DNA from: Buddleja alternifolia
Lineage: Eukaryota; Streptophyta; Magnoliopsida; Lamiales; Scrophulariaceae
Direction of reading: 5' to 3'
Assembly: GCA_019426215.1 (NCBI GenBank)
Contig: CM033397.1
Span: 30,630,480 to 30,694,479, forward strand
Length of the DNA: 64,000 bases
Each line of letters starts with the position of its first letter. Position 1 is the stretch's first letter. Shown piece after piece: positions 47,836 through 59,600 of this stretch. The translations under genes were made by a program, and so were the position numbers. Under the pieces are notes generated by a model. That model was given only the letters and a program-made list of their open reading frames with translations, was not told where the DNA came from and searched no databases.

Positions 47836-49740
47836 TAATCGAGTGGTTGGATATTAGTATTATCGATGTAACAATTAAGATTTAATCATCAATATTTATG
47901 GGATATTCGATTTGAGTTACGTACCAAAATTTGGATATTTATCTATTATTTTGGTTTTACTCCTATGTGGCATGAGTTATTGTTTTCTTTCTTTAGTTAT
48001 TCTGTCACTTTGTAATGTAGTAGTAATTGATAACTTTAAATAAGATGTGGCTTCAGATTTGACCCAAAAATATATAAATAATTATATGTCAATTCCGTAT
48101 TGTACTATTAGTCAAGTATGATTTTGAAATGTGAAAGGGTGTATATATATATATATATATAAATGTTTAATAAATGTTTAAGATATGATTTGGGAATCAA
48201 GAATATGATTAATGCATGCATCACGGTGGTAAGTGGGTATGAAAGTCCAAAGACAACAAATAAAAGAGGAAGACAACTGAATAAGTACAACGAAATACTC
48301 AACAAAAATGGGGTCCACATCTTACTTGTACAACTTTAAGACGTGCAGTCCATGTATACTACATGCATGAAACCAACCATAGCCTAATTGTTTTAACGTT
48401 GAGGATAATTTTATCATTAGATCAATTTTAATGATTTGAATGTGTATTTTGTATATATCACTTTTATATAACTGTGTATAAGAACCACACACAACACACC
48501 TCAATATGTGAAAAAAAAAATAGATATTAGAATGGAGAACCATTGAACTTATAATAGTGTAGATTTTTTCACATATTTAAATCATAACTCCCAATTTAAT
48601 TTATTCGAATTGTCTGATAAATAATTTTTCATATATATATGAAGCTCTTGTATGATGTACGATTTAGGGGGAGGGGAAATTTAATTTGAATTTAGGTTTT
48701 TTGCCAAAACATAAGATAATTATTGTTAAAAAAAATAATAATATATTTATGCTTAACCAATAATGTAGGTTCATGCTAGAACCGATTCAAAACCGCCCTG
48801 TTGCCATTCCTATCAATATCCACCCAGCATTGTTCGCCGAGTATAGCATTTGTTGAACCGGACAAGATAGAGGATGTCTCGAATAAAGACTACATCTGCA
48901 AACATAACATTTATTTTCCCAATTAACAATGTTATTTATCGGTTAATCTTTCAGTGTTTTAACACATGCACTGTATAACATCGCTCTTTTACTATATTGA
49001 CATTAATCCAACTCATTTACTAGAAAAACATTCATTCAACTCACATATCCAAAATTTCGAGGATAACATTGCGAAAATAAAATGGAGAAAATTCTTAAGT
49101 CGGTCATATTTCAATTCTAAACATTCTCTTTTACCAAAACAATATGGAGAGGTAATAGGTGTTTTCATTTCCTAAGTCAAGTTTGACGAGTTTTAGTTGC
49201 GATATAATGTGATTTTGATTATTTTATACAACTGTCTTGAGGTTATTTGTTTTGTTATTTGGTCATTTGGATTTATCATATTGATAGTCAAAAAATAAAA
49301 TTAAAATTTACAAACCAAATTCAATCCGGTTCAAGCTAATATCTATTTTCAAGTTAACTTCAAGTCTTAATAAAAAATAAATAAAAATTCAAACCCTAAT
49401 GATAAAAATTACTCTTTTAATTTCTAATATCAAGCATGAGTCTAAACAAGCAGAACTGGCTCCATTTGAGATCCTTGTCACGGACGTGTAAACTACTATT
49501 GCCTTTGTTCATCATCCCACAACCATAACTCATGACTCATAATAAAGATTTCACATAGAATAGACAACTGCCAATTGAAAGCAAACACCTATACTACATT
49601 AGGTTTTGAAACTTTAACAAGAAAACAACGTATGAAAAATTAACCTCCACGCATTCCCTTCCAGCAAAACACATATTGATTTGAAGTTCCTTTTCAAATT
49701 TAACTAATACCATGAAAAACAAATAAAATATATATATAAA
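47168..49740. other. Intergenic DNA with TA microsatellites
   Basis: TA runs occur at 47803-47832 and 48139-48160. Small ORFs (for example 48966-49175) show no recognisable domain. Confidence 0.4.
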
Positions 49741-49749
49741 TCCAGACGG

Positions 49750-50475
49750 ATCTCATTATTATATTTATACGAATATTTACTTCATCTTTTTCGTTAAAAC
49801 CAAAAAAATAAAAAAATAGAATACTCTCATCCCAAAATCCAATCATAATCTTGATTCAAATAAATATTCTTACCAAACTTATGAAACTCGTAGATCTTGT
49901 GAGCGATTCAACATGAACACACTGGCGTTCACTGGCCTTAGTAGCTCATTACTCGTATCTCCCTTCCTCCGGTAAATATGAAGCAGATTGAACAACAATG
50001 TTCATCTGATGATAAGATATCAAGTCAACCAAAATTCAACGTTAGCCATTTAAGAAGTCATGAGTTGCTAGCTGAACCCGAAGTTTCTCAAATAAAGTCG
50101 ACTTGACATACTAGCTGGTTGCAATTTAGATCAAACTAGATTGATAGAATGAAAGGAAGGTTTTGTCTTGTTTTGTGGAGCTCTAAAGCAGACTATTGGA
50201 TTTTGTTTCAAATTTTATATGAATTCAAATTTTACATAATTTTTCACCAAAAAAAAAGAGGAAATTTTACATAATTAATATAATAGTAGGCAGGTGAAAC
50301 GGGGCATAACATTATTATATTTATTAATTCTCTCGATCTTTTCCGTCACAACCAAACCAAAAAAATAATTTTAGAAGTATTTTCATCCCAAAGCCCAGCA
50401 TAATCTTGAGTGCAAATAATTATTAATTCTTACCAAGCTTATTGAGCTCGTAAATCTTGTGAGCCATTCAACGTA
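49750..50475. repeat. Diverged local duplication
   Basis: 49782-49912 and 50340-50472 share a series of phrases (AACCAAAAAAATA, TCATCCCAAA, CATAATCTTGA, TTCTTACCAA, CTCGTAGATCTTGTGAGC / CTCGTAAATCTTGTGAGC). They are about 560 bp apart with moderate divergence. No coding sense was recognised. Confidence 0.6.
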
Positions 50476-50727
50476 CAGAACCCATTAATTAGGTATACTT
50501 AATTTCTTTTGTTGTTGTTAAGTGAACCGAGGTACGAATATAAAAAGACATTTACATAACTAGCTATAATGAATCGTAATTTTTCATATAAAATCAGACC
50601 AATATTACACACGTTCCTAGTGAAACTTAATCCAGATACTTGGCGCCTAGTTGTTATTTATATAGGAATAGAATTATACGGTCAGGAAAGAATGAAAAAT
50701 GAATGATTTCTTAATATAATATAGAGA

Positions 50728-50952
50728 AAATTGCACACAGATCCCTCACTTATTGAAAATTACCAACACACCTTCTCAAGGGGTCTATTTGTAAGGTTTA
50801 TAGGGTGAATTTTTAAGCATTGTTAAACACATATGAGGTGTAATTGTAAGAAATTCTTAACATATGGGATTGTGTTGATAATTTTCAATAAGTGGGGGAA
50901 GTTTTGATAATTACATAATAAGTGAGGAGGTCTGTGTGTAATTTTTCCTATA
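50728..50952. mobile_element. MITE-like element, GGAAAATTACACA family, copy 3
   Basis: The left end GAGAAAATTGCACACAGATC and right end GGTCTGTGTGTAATTTTTCC are inverted repeats, with CTCACTTATTG and CAATAAGTG as inner pairs. Flanks are TA-rich (TATA on both sides). Confidence 0.65.
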
Positions 50953-51425
50953 ATATATCGTATGGTTGATATGTTTAAGAAATTAGAAATGAATTAAATC
51001 GTTATTCTTTAATTCATTCTAATCTCATTATTGACAACTATGAATAATAGGAGAATGGAATAAAACTATTTTCAAGAATTAAATTACTTTTAGTTTAATT
51101 TTTTTCAATATAGTTACATAATTACATTTTGAAATATATGATTAATTCACACATATACAAAGGAGAATGTGATTTTCTTAAGCATGTATCATCTATCGAC
51201 TATCAGGTACCAGTTGTGCAGAAAATTTGCAAATTGATTATGGTTTCAATTAAAAAGGTGATATATCAGCTTGATACTTTTTTTTTCATACTTTAAACCT
51301 CAACTTAATAAAATTAGTCTGATATTATATACCACTAATTAATGTTCATAACTCCCCATTTCTCTCCAAACCCTAACCTTCTTTTTTCTTATATTTTCCT
51401 CCGTTGGCGATGACTTGGTGAAGCA

Positions 51426-51807
51426 CACTACAAAAAAAATTAATATTTGTGATAATATGTCAAGTGGCAATATTAAAGTTGTCACTAATTATATGTATTA
51501 ATTGACAACAAATTTTGTTTTGTCACAAAAGTTGTTTTCTCATGTGCAATAGTGACAAGAATTGTATACAAATTGTCACTCTTGATAATTTGTGACAAGG
51601 AAATTGTTGTCACTATTGACAATTAGTAACACATGCATAGTGACAACTTAGTGACAACAAAAAAGTTGTCACTCTATTTATTATGTCACTATACATGTGT
51701 CACTAATTGTTAATAGTGACAACTTAAAAAATACTTTGATGACAAGGCTTGGAATATAAATATTGTCAATTCAACTTTTGTCACTACTATTATATTTTTT
51801 TGTAGTG
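51426..51807. mobile_element. CACTA-type MITE with subterminal GTGACAAC repeats
   Basis: It starts CACTACAAAAAAAATTAATA and ends TTTTTTTGTAGTG. Inside, GTTGTCAC/GTGACAAC motifs recur about ten times in both orientations, as CACTA subterminal repeats do. It is flanked by GCA on the left and ACA on the right. The paralogous retroposon copy reads AAAGCAGTCGTCT without the insert, giving GCA as the target. Confidence 0.85.
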
Positions 51808-51865
51808 ACAGTCGTCTACTTCACTGCTGTTACCACCACCATCGTCGGCGGGTTGGAGCACCCTT

Positions 51866-52188
51866 TTTTTTTTCTTAGAAATCTCAAGGTAAATCTCCGC
51901 CGGTCACCTAACAGAGCAAACCTGTCCATACGCAATAGTCCGCAAACCACGTATGGAGGTAAGCCGCCCTAGGTAACCCATAGGCGACGGGCTCGATAAG
52001 CGCAGGGGCCCCAGGGCAGGACGGATCGTAAACTCCCCAGACCAAGCATCACCTGGGTTTTGAAACCACCCCCCCCAGGGCAGGATAGGTGAGAAAACTC
52101 CCCTTACCAAGCATCACCCGGGGTTTGAACCTGGGTGGATTCTCACGGCCAAAGGCCTTGTGACCGCTAGGCCACACCCCCTTGCTTG
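51866..52188 (-). mobile_element. tRNA-derived SINE with an internal duplication
   Basis: On the minus strand the head carries A box TGGCCTAGCGG (52164-52174) and B box GTTCAAACC (52122-52130), both perfect to consensus. The tail is an A run at about 51866-51873. The 15-mer GGTTGGAGCACCCTT flanks it (51851-51865, 52189-52203). The body contains two copies of a roughly 50-bp block (GATGCTTGGT..GGGGAGTTT..CCTGCCCTGGGG), at about 52010-52056 and 52074-52120. Confidence 0.9.
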
Positions 52189-52561
52189 GGTTGGAGCACC
52201 CTTCTTTAAGCTGTACATCACATTTTCAAATCTGACGAGACGGATATGGATCTAACGAGACAGAGATAGATCTGACGAGATGAAGATGAGTGATACATAA
52301 GTTTTAATAGCGTTTTAGATATTTTGTTTAATATTTTATTTTCTCTCTCGAATGAGAGTTTCGTCTCTCCTTGAATAGGAGTTGCACAAGAATTTTCTTG
52401 TGTTCGTTTGTGAATTCTTAAGATTTGCTATCTTCAAGAATCTTGACAGTTGGTGTTTCGGATATTCTTACTACATCGTTCGAGTCGATATAAATTGTAA
52501 TGTTTCAGGCGATGTAAACTTTCGATTAAATGATATATAAGACCAATTTTTCTTAAAAAAA

Positions 52562-52915
52562 CCTAAACTTTGATCTGTACCTCAAGTCTAAAGCACGTGC
52601 TACATCATGAAACTTTGAGCCATTTTTTTTTATCAGTTAATACAAATATAATTTTGACGATTAATATTATGTGTCTGACTGAACAACAGAACTTATAAAA
52701 AAAAATTAACTTGATGATGGCATAAACAACAATACATCGATTATCTTGCATATACTAATTAAAAATTATTTGTATTATTTGACCCTTTTCTCTATTTTTC
52801 TTAAATTTTTGATTTATTGGTATTATATATAAAAGTAATTTAAAATTATAAATTATTATATATTGGATAAAAAATAAAATTTCACCTTGAGTTTTAGGAT
52901 CCTTTTACTACATTG
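52562..52915. other. Intergenic DNA, nothing recognised
   Basis: AT-rich, non-coding. Confidence 0.4.
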
Positions 52916-52920
52916 GAGAG

Positions 52921-53792
52921 TGTTAGATTAGAGAAAATCTCATAGGGAACTTGTATTACTGAGTAACACATATATAGTTACAAGAGAGAGAGAATACAAG
53001 GAAACCCTAAAATATAAAGAAAGTAAAAAACAAACAAGCTAATAAGAATACTAGTGTAACTAGAAAATCAATAATAATATCTAACACTCCTCCGCAGTCG
53101 AAACGGGAGGTCTCGAATGCTGAGACTGAAACAAAAATCCAAGAAGAGCTGGAATGGTACTCCTTTGTTGTAGAGAATGCTTCTTAGCAGCATCTTTTAT
53201 TTTATTTATCTGCTTGGTTGATAAATTTAATCTTCAAGAAGCAGCGACGAGCAAACGGAGGTGGCCGATCAAACAATAGTGGCGACTAGAACACAACCAG
53301 AGAAAAAAAATAAAGAAACTAGCCGCGGCGGCGGCTAAAACACGGCCGGAGAAAGAAAAAGAAAGATACGGACGACGGCGGCGGCCAAAAGAGATGGAGG
53401 CAGCGGACAAAACATGGAAAAGATAAAGAGCGGGTTGCTAAACTCAAACTAAATTACAAAAGATTCACTGTAGTGAAGAAAGAACAAAAAGAATAAAAAA
53501 AATATAGGGAGCCGGATGGGGACAACAATAGTAGAGGCTGGCAAAAGCAAGAGATCGCGAGGGTTGAAAAGCAAAACCCTTTAGCTTGATACCATGTTAG
53601 ATTAGATAAAACCCCGTAGGGAACTTGTTTACTGAGTAACATATATATAGTTACAAAAGAGAGAAAGAGAATACAAGAAAACTCTAAACTATAAAGAAGG
53701 TAAAAGATAAATAAGGTAATAAGAATACTAATCTAACTAAGAAAGCAATAATAATACTAATCTAACTAAGAAACAATAATAATAATATTACA
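52921..53792 (-). mobile_element. TRIM element, same LTR family as 3234-3427
   Basis: The minus-strand 5' LTR is 53595-53792, followed by the primer site TGGTATCAAGC (53584-53594). The GC-rich core of about 490 bp (runs of CCGCCG on this strand) has no retroviral domain. The purine tract GCGGAGGAG precedes the 3' LTR (52921-53096). The flanking pentamers GAGAG and TAGAG match in four of five bases. The phrase CCCGTTTCGACT before the 3' LTR is shared with the element at 2450-3427, and a close variant precedes the LTR of the Copia at 56677. Confidence 0.8.
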
Positions 53793-53806
53793 TAGAGGAC
53801 AATTTA

Positions 53807-53939
53807 ATGGATTTTGATTGATCAAATCAATCGATTGGAAAAGAGAATGAATGACTAATTCACAGTTTTATGAATATGAATTCATATGATGGATTTTGAT
53901 TGATCAAATCAATCGATTGGAAGAGAGAATGAATGATTA
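53807..53939. repeat. 82-bp tandem duplication; second copy split by the CACTA-like element
   Basis: The unit ATGGATTTTGATTGATCAAA..GAATTCATATG is complete at 53807-53888. The second copy starts at 53889, stops at 53939 and resumes beyond the transposon at 63418-63450. The first copy therefore shows the approximate empty site. Confidence 0.8.
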
Positions 53940-54416
53940 TATCACTACAAAAAAAAGAGATTTTTCCTACGGAGGCCGAATCATAGCTAAAAAGTGTAAA
54001 CTGTAGGCAATACGCTATTGCCTACGGTTTAGCTGCGCTTTGCACCTTGTGTAAATGCAGGGGTAGGCAATAATGGCCTACGGTTTTCCAAAAGTAGTCA
54101 ATGCAAAGCCTACGCTTGTACCTACGGTTTTGTCAGGGTGGGAAAAGGTGTTGACAAAAAGGTCAACAGTACATCCGAAAGCAAAACCGTAGCTATTATG
54201 AACTACGATACATAAACACAAACTTCATTATCCAAACCAAACACTCAACACTTTAACAAAAAATACTACACAAATTTCATCATCCATTCAAAATACTCAA
54301 ATTTTATACCAAACAATTAAGTCCATACTCAAAGAAACCTTGCAGTGTACCAATTTTCTACTAAATGAACATTGAAATGAACTAATAAAACATAAACTAG
54401 AATAATCACCAATAAT

Positions 54417-54488
54417 TCAGAAAACTTGATCCTTCACTTCATCCGTGATTTCTGAATCATTTGCTTTCTTCATCAACTTACACTTGAC
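54417..54488 (-). other. Candidate terminal exon, unrecognised
   Basis: After an AG acceptor, 23 codons (VKCKLMKKANDSEITDEV, then KDQVF) end in TGA. Composition looks coding, but no family was recognised and the transcript linking it to other pieces is inferred. Confidence 0.25.
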
Positions 54489-54636
54489 CTACTAATAAAA
54501 AATCAAACCAACAAACAACACAAATATATAAATTTGAATTCAAATATTAAAGATGACATGATAAATGACTTATCAATTGCTAATGACATGGACAAACAAT
54601 GAGGGTCATTCAACTATATATTTTTAGTTATTGTTT

Positions 54637-54745
54637 CTACTTGGAGTACAACACCTCTTGGCAATTCCTTTTAGATGTCAAGATAGAAACTCGAACCCCG
54701 ATGTTTAAATTAGCAACCACCTTGTCAGTTTCATCGACATAAGCC
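54637..54745 (-). other. Candidate exon fragment, unrecognised
   Basis: After a CTCAG acceptor, the frame reads AYVDETDKVVANLNIGVRVS and more, then TAG. There is weak resemblance to prefoldin-type strands, not enough to name it. It could be a captured exon read past its donor. Confidence 0.25.
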
Positions 54746-56392
54746 CTGAGAATTTTCGACATCAAACACAAAAGAAGATAAACTAAAAAGGAGATAAACC
54801 TAATTAAATTCTCCACAACAAATACAATAGGAGATAAACAAAATTATAAGATCCATAATGAAGTCAATGTAAAAACTCCACAAACCAAGAAACTAACAAG
54901 TTACGATGTACCAAATGATTTGCTATTAAATGCTCACCAAAAGCGAAAACAATCAACTCAGCAGAATAGTCCTCGTTTGTTATAGAATTTACACTTAGAT
55001 AATGTTTACAGTATTAATATATATGTTAATACTGAAAATTTATGTTACTAATCATAAATAGGGACTACTCATTGTCCAATTATTTTCTAGCAATCTCAAA
55101 CTTGATTCAATGGGAGAATCAGTACTTGCACATGTAAAAGACAAAACATACCCATCCCACTTCTGTATATTATTTTCATGATTTTGCCTTATTTTATTGG
55201 ATCAGACTCACCTGAATCCATCATTCACTAACTAGCTAAAATGGCAGATGTAAATTCTTCCTAATATGACAAAAAAAAAAGAGCCATAATAAGGGTGAAG
55301 ACTCTTACCTAATCATCTCGTAAGTTAGATTAATTATGAAGACTATCCACGTGATCCGCTTCAGCACTAGATCCAGAGATAACCTACATTAGAATCATTT
55401 GTGAGTATTTTGTATTTAACTAATTAATACTAACCCCGAGCAAGCCAATCAATTTAGATTAGATGAAAACACACTCTTTTTCCTTAACAAGAAACTTTAA
55501 TCTCATAACTAACCCCTAACAAGCCTCATTTTCATCCAAACCAACCTACACATAAAAATACACCACATTCAAAAACGAAATCCAAGTGACAAGATGGTCC
55601 CAAAAAAATGATTTCTGTAACTACTCTCTCTTAAGTTTCTAAAAACAGTTCATGTGAAAAAGTAACCCAAGTGTAAAATGCCCCGCTTAGAAAAAGATAA
55701 GGCAACTTACATTTTTCTCAATTTGTGTTAAAACACTCATAAAGTTATTGTCACTGATAAAATCTGGAATCCTTCTTGTAAAGTTACTGACACTTATCCT
55801 CCTAAATATTAGAAAATATGGAACTCACATAAATTAATTGTGGCATTTGATCGGGATAACATGCATATCAAAATTCTAACTGCAGAAGAATATTGAACAT
55901 CATAGGTAAAAAACACGAACTGACATCCACCATAACAAAGTTTCTAAGAAACTGACTTATTTATCAAATCCTATTAGTAGACCCAAGTTCTGTCAATTAA
56001 TAATATTGTGGTTTAGCAACTTAAGAAGGTACAGGAGAAGTTTAATGACCGAATCTTGCATATATTAATCACTCTAGTATCATTTCCATGCTCCTTTTTT
56101 AATTGCACCATTTCATACTAATTAGCTGTTTTTTCTTTCCTCGATTTAGATTAAGGAAATTATACGAGTAATGACTTAAGAATTGACCAATACTAAGCAA
56201 AAAACTAGTAGCAAAACATATATCCCAAATATAACTCTATAAGTTCACATCACAAATTCTTTTCTCGTCTGACTTGAATAAGTATGATGACAACATCGGG
56301 TATTCTAAAGCTTACCAACTACCAGATGTTAGATCCTCACAAGGTTTCTCAAAATTAGCTAATCAATACTTTTTAGTGTAAGAATTAAATCA

Positions 56393-56424
<32 letters not shown>

Positions 56425-56589
56425 ACAGAGTATACTACAAGAAGGGTAATTCATACACAGATGAACCATTAATAAAAAGTGCACATTCAACGCACTCTAC
56501 AAGTAATCTAACATACAATATGCACTCTACATAAATGCGAGAACCATGAATGGCTATGCACTCTACAAGTCATCTAACATACAATATGT
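54746..56589. other. CACTA-like interior, otherwise unrecognised
   Basis: AT-rich and intron-like. It contains a TA run (56394-56420) and a repeated phrase GCACTCTACAAG..ATCTAACATACAATATG near 56478-56588. Confidence 0.4.
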
Positions 56590-56652
56590 TTTCAAAAGTT
56601 CACCTCTTGCGCGCCTTCCAATTTCTAAAAATGGAGCTGGATCATTGCTCAT
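56590..56652 (-). pseudogene. VDAC/porin N-terminus-like fragment
   Basis: 21 codons reading MSNDPAPFLEIGRRARGELL resemble the conserved N-terminus of plant mitochondrial VDAC, particularly the PAPF-(D/E)IG-(K/R)(K/R)A(K/R) pattern. The frame then loses similarity and stops. The Copia LTR begins 25 bp upstream. The match is short, so this is a tentative captured exon. Confidence 0.35.
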
Positions 56653-56676
56653 GGTTGCTCTTTTCATTTTGAAAAG

Positions 56677-59600
56677 TGTTGAAGTGATAAAACCCCATAA
56701 GCAATTTTGTATTACAATGAAACATATTTATAGATACAAGAAATATAAAACCCTAATCTAGATATATGGAAACAAGATATACATGGAAAGATATACAAAG
56801 ATATTAATTTAACACTCCCCTGAAGTCGAAGCGGCAGTATCACATACACTGAGACTGGATCGAAAAACAAGAAATAAAGTTGATGATAATCCTTTGGTGA
56901 AGATGTCTGCAAATTGATGAGCAGAAGGAACATGCAACATATGAATATCGCCAAGAGCAACACGCTCTCGTACAAAATGAATGTCTATTTCATTATGTTT
57001 GGTGCGTTAGTGCTGCACGGGATTAGTGGACAAATAAATAGAACTAAGGTTATCACAATAAACAATAGTGGCCTGAGAGAGAGGACAATGGAACTCAAAA
57101 AGAAGATTACGAAGCCACGAGGCTTCGGCGACAACATTAGTAACATCCCTATATTCGGCTTCGGCACTAGAACGGGAGACAATATTTTGACGTTTGGAGG
57201 ACCAAGAAATAAGATTATCACCTAGGAACACACAATAGCCAGAAGTAGAGCGACGAGTATCCGGGCAACCCGCCCAATCCGCATCAGTGTAGGCGATGAG
57301 TTGAGAGGTAGTGGAAGGGCGGAGACGAAGGCCGTGTGTGAGGGTTCCTTTGACATAACGAAGAATGCGTTTAAGGGTATGCATATGAGGTTCACGGGGA
57401 TCGTGCATGAAGAGGTAGATTTGCTGGACGGCATAGGATAGATTAGGGCGAGTAATGGTGAAATATTGCAGGGCCCCAGCGAGGCTACGGTAAAGAGTGA
57501 CATCGGGTACCGGGGGGCTGTGGGAGGAGAGTTTGACACGAGTGTCCACGGGAGTAAGGCAGGGATTACACGATGCCATGTTGGCACGCTCTAAAATTTC
57601 CCGAGGGAACTTAGACTGAGTAAGAGTGAGGCTGGTAGAGGAACGAGAAACAGAAATGCCCAGAAAATAGTGTAAGGTACCGAGATCAGACATAGCAAAT
57701 TCCGTGGATAGAAGACGAGTAAGATGCGTAAGAAGAGAAGAGAAAGAGGCAGTCAAGACAATATCATCCACATACAGAAGGAGATAGGCAGTATGATTGC
57801 CTTGTCAAAAAATAAAGAGAGAAGTGTCGGCCTTACTACTAACAAACCCTAAAGAGGTAATATAAAAGGCAAAACAATGATACCAAGCACGTGGAGCTTG
57901 CTTAAGACCACAGAGAGCCTTGTGAAGACGGCAGACGTGGTGAGGAAAATCGGGATTGATGAAACCTGGTGGTTGCTTCATGTAGACAACTTCATTAAGG
58001 TTCCTGTGAAAAAAAAGCGTTTTTAACGTCTAGTTGATGGATAGGCCAAGAAAGAGAGAGAACGAGACTGAGAATGGTACAAATGGTGGCGGGTTTTACA
58101 ACGGGATTGAAGGTCTCGTCATAATCAAGACCGGGCTGTTGAGTGTAGCCTTGGGTTACAAGACGAGCTTTGTACCATTCGAGGGACCCATCGGCGCAAG
58201 ATTTGTGACGAAAAATCCATTTTGAGCCGACAAGATTAGTATTAGGCTGACTAGGGACGAGACTAAGTAGAGTTAGAGTAAAGGGCTGAGGGTTCAGCTT
58301 CCATAACCTTTCTCAGTTAGGATCACAGAGTGCTTGAGTGTGAGAACGCGCCAGAGGAGAGAGAGAAGAAGACACATTGAGGTTAAGGAGTTGACGAGGA
58401 CGAACAATGCCGGATTTGGAGCGAGTAACCATAGGATGAGGAGAGGGCGGGGGTTGGTCGGCAGCGATAGGAGCGGGTGCGTCGGGAGAAGTAGGTGGGG
58501 TAGTGGAGGGAGGAAAAACAATAGGAAGAGAGAGAGGCTCGTCATCGGGAGATAGGAAAGAGTAATCGTGAACCGTCGGGGAAGATTGGTGGGAAATAAA
58601 AGGAAAGATATTTTCGTCAAAGATTAAATGACGAGAAAGAATGATTTTGTTAGTAGAAAGGTCAAGACAATGGTAGCCACGATGATTGGCTGGAAAACCT
58701 AAGAAAATGCAGGCTGTAGAGCGGGGAGCTAACTTGTGAGGAGTGGTGGCATAGAGATTAGGGTAACACAAGCAACCGAAAACACAAAGGTGAGTGTAGG
58801 TGGGAAAAGTATTGTACAAAAGCTCAAATGGTATTCGATACGAGAGAGTGGTGGTGAGGAGGAGATTGAGAAGGTGCGTAGCCATGTAGAGAGCCTCAAC
58901 CCAAAAAATGGGTGGTAGTTGGGCTTGAAACAAAAGAGTGCGAATGATGTTATTGATGGTTTGAAGGGTCCGTTCGGCTTTACCATTTTGTTGAGACATA
59001 TGAGGGCACGAGAAACGAAAATTTATTCCCAGTGAACTAAGTAAATCATGAAAATTATTGTTATCAAATTCGCGACCATGATCACATTGAAAAGATTTGA
59101 TTTCTGTATTAAATTGATTTTTAACATATGCGTGAAACTTAGTAAAAACACCAAAACCTCAGATTTAGAGCGAAGAGGAAAAATCCATAAAAAATGCGAG
59201 AAATCATCTAAGAAAATAACATAATAACAAAAAAACATTGGCACTAGGTAACGGGGATGACCAAATGTCAGAATGAATAATATCAAAAATACTAAACGAA
59301 CGAGTAGATGAACTAGAAAAAGGAAGACGACGATGTTTGCCAATTTGACAGGCATTACATAATTGAGAAAAGGTATCTTGACATTTAATAAAATTCCTAG
59401 AAGCTAAAAATTTAAAAACAGCTGAACCAGGGTGGCCGAGATGACAATGCCAAAGCATGGGAGAAGTGACTGAGAGTGCGACAGCGGAGTGAGTGGGACC
59501 GAGAGAGGAAGGGAGGACTGGGTAAAGATCGCTTTGACTATTATTGCGGAAGAGGTGGGTGCCCGTTTGAAGGTCCTTCACAGAGAAACCATAAGGGTCA

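Larger units (their letters stand above)
51371..52561 (+). mobile_element. Poly(A) retroposon, copy 2, interrupted by a CACTA MITE and a SINE
   Basis: The same unit as 46641-47152, read in three pieces: 51371-51425, 51808-51865 and 52204-52561. Shared phrases include GTGAAGCA / GTAAAGCA, CAGTCGTCT, TTGAAGCACCC / TTGGAGCACCC, CGAATGAGAGTTTC and the terminal A run. Possible target duplication: AAACCCTAA before and AAACCTAA after, imperfect. Confidence 0.7.
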
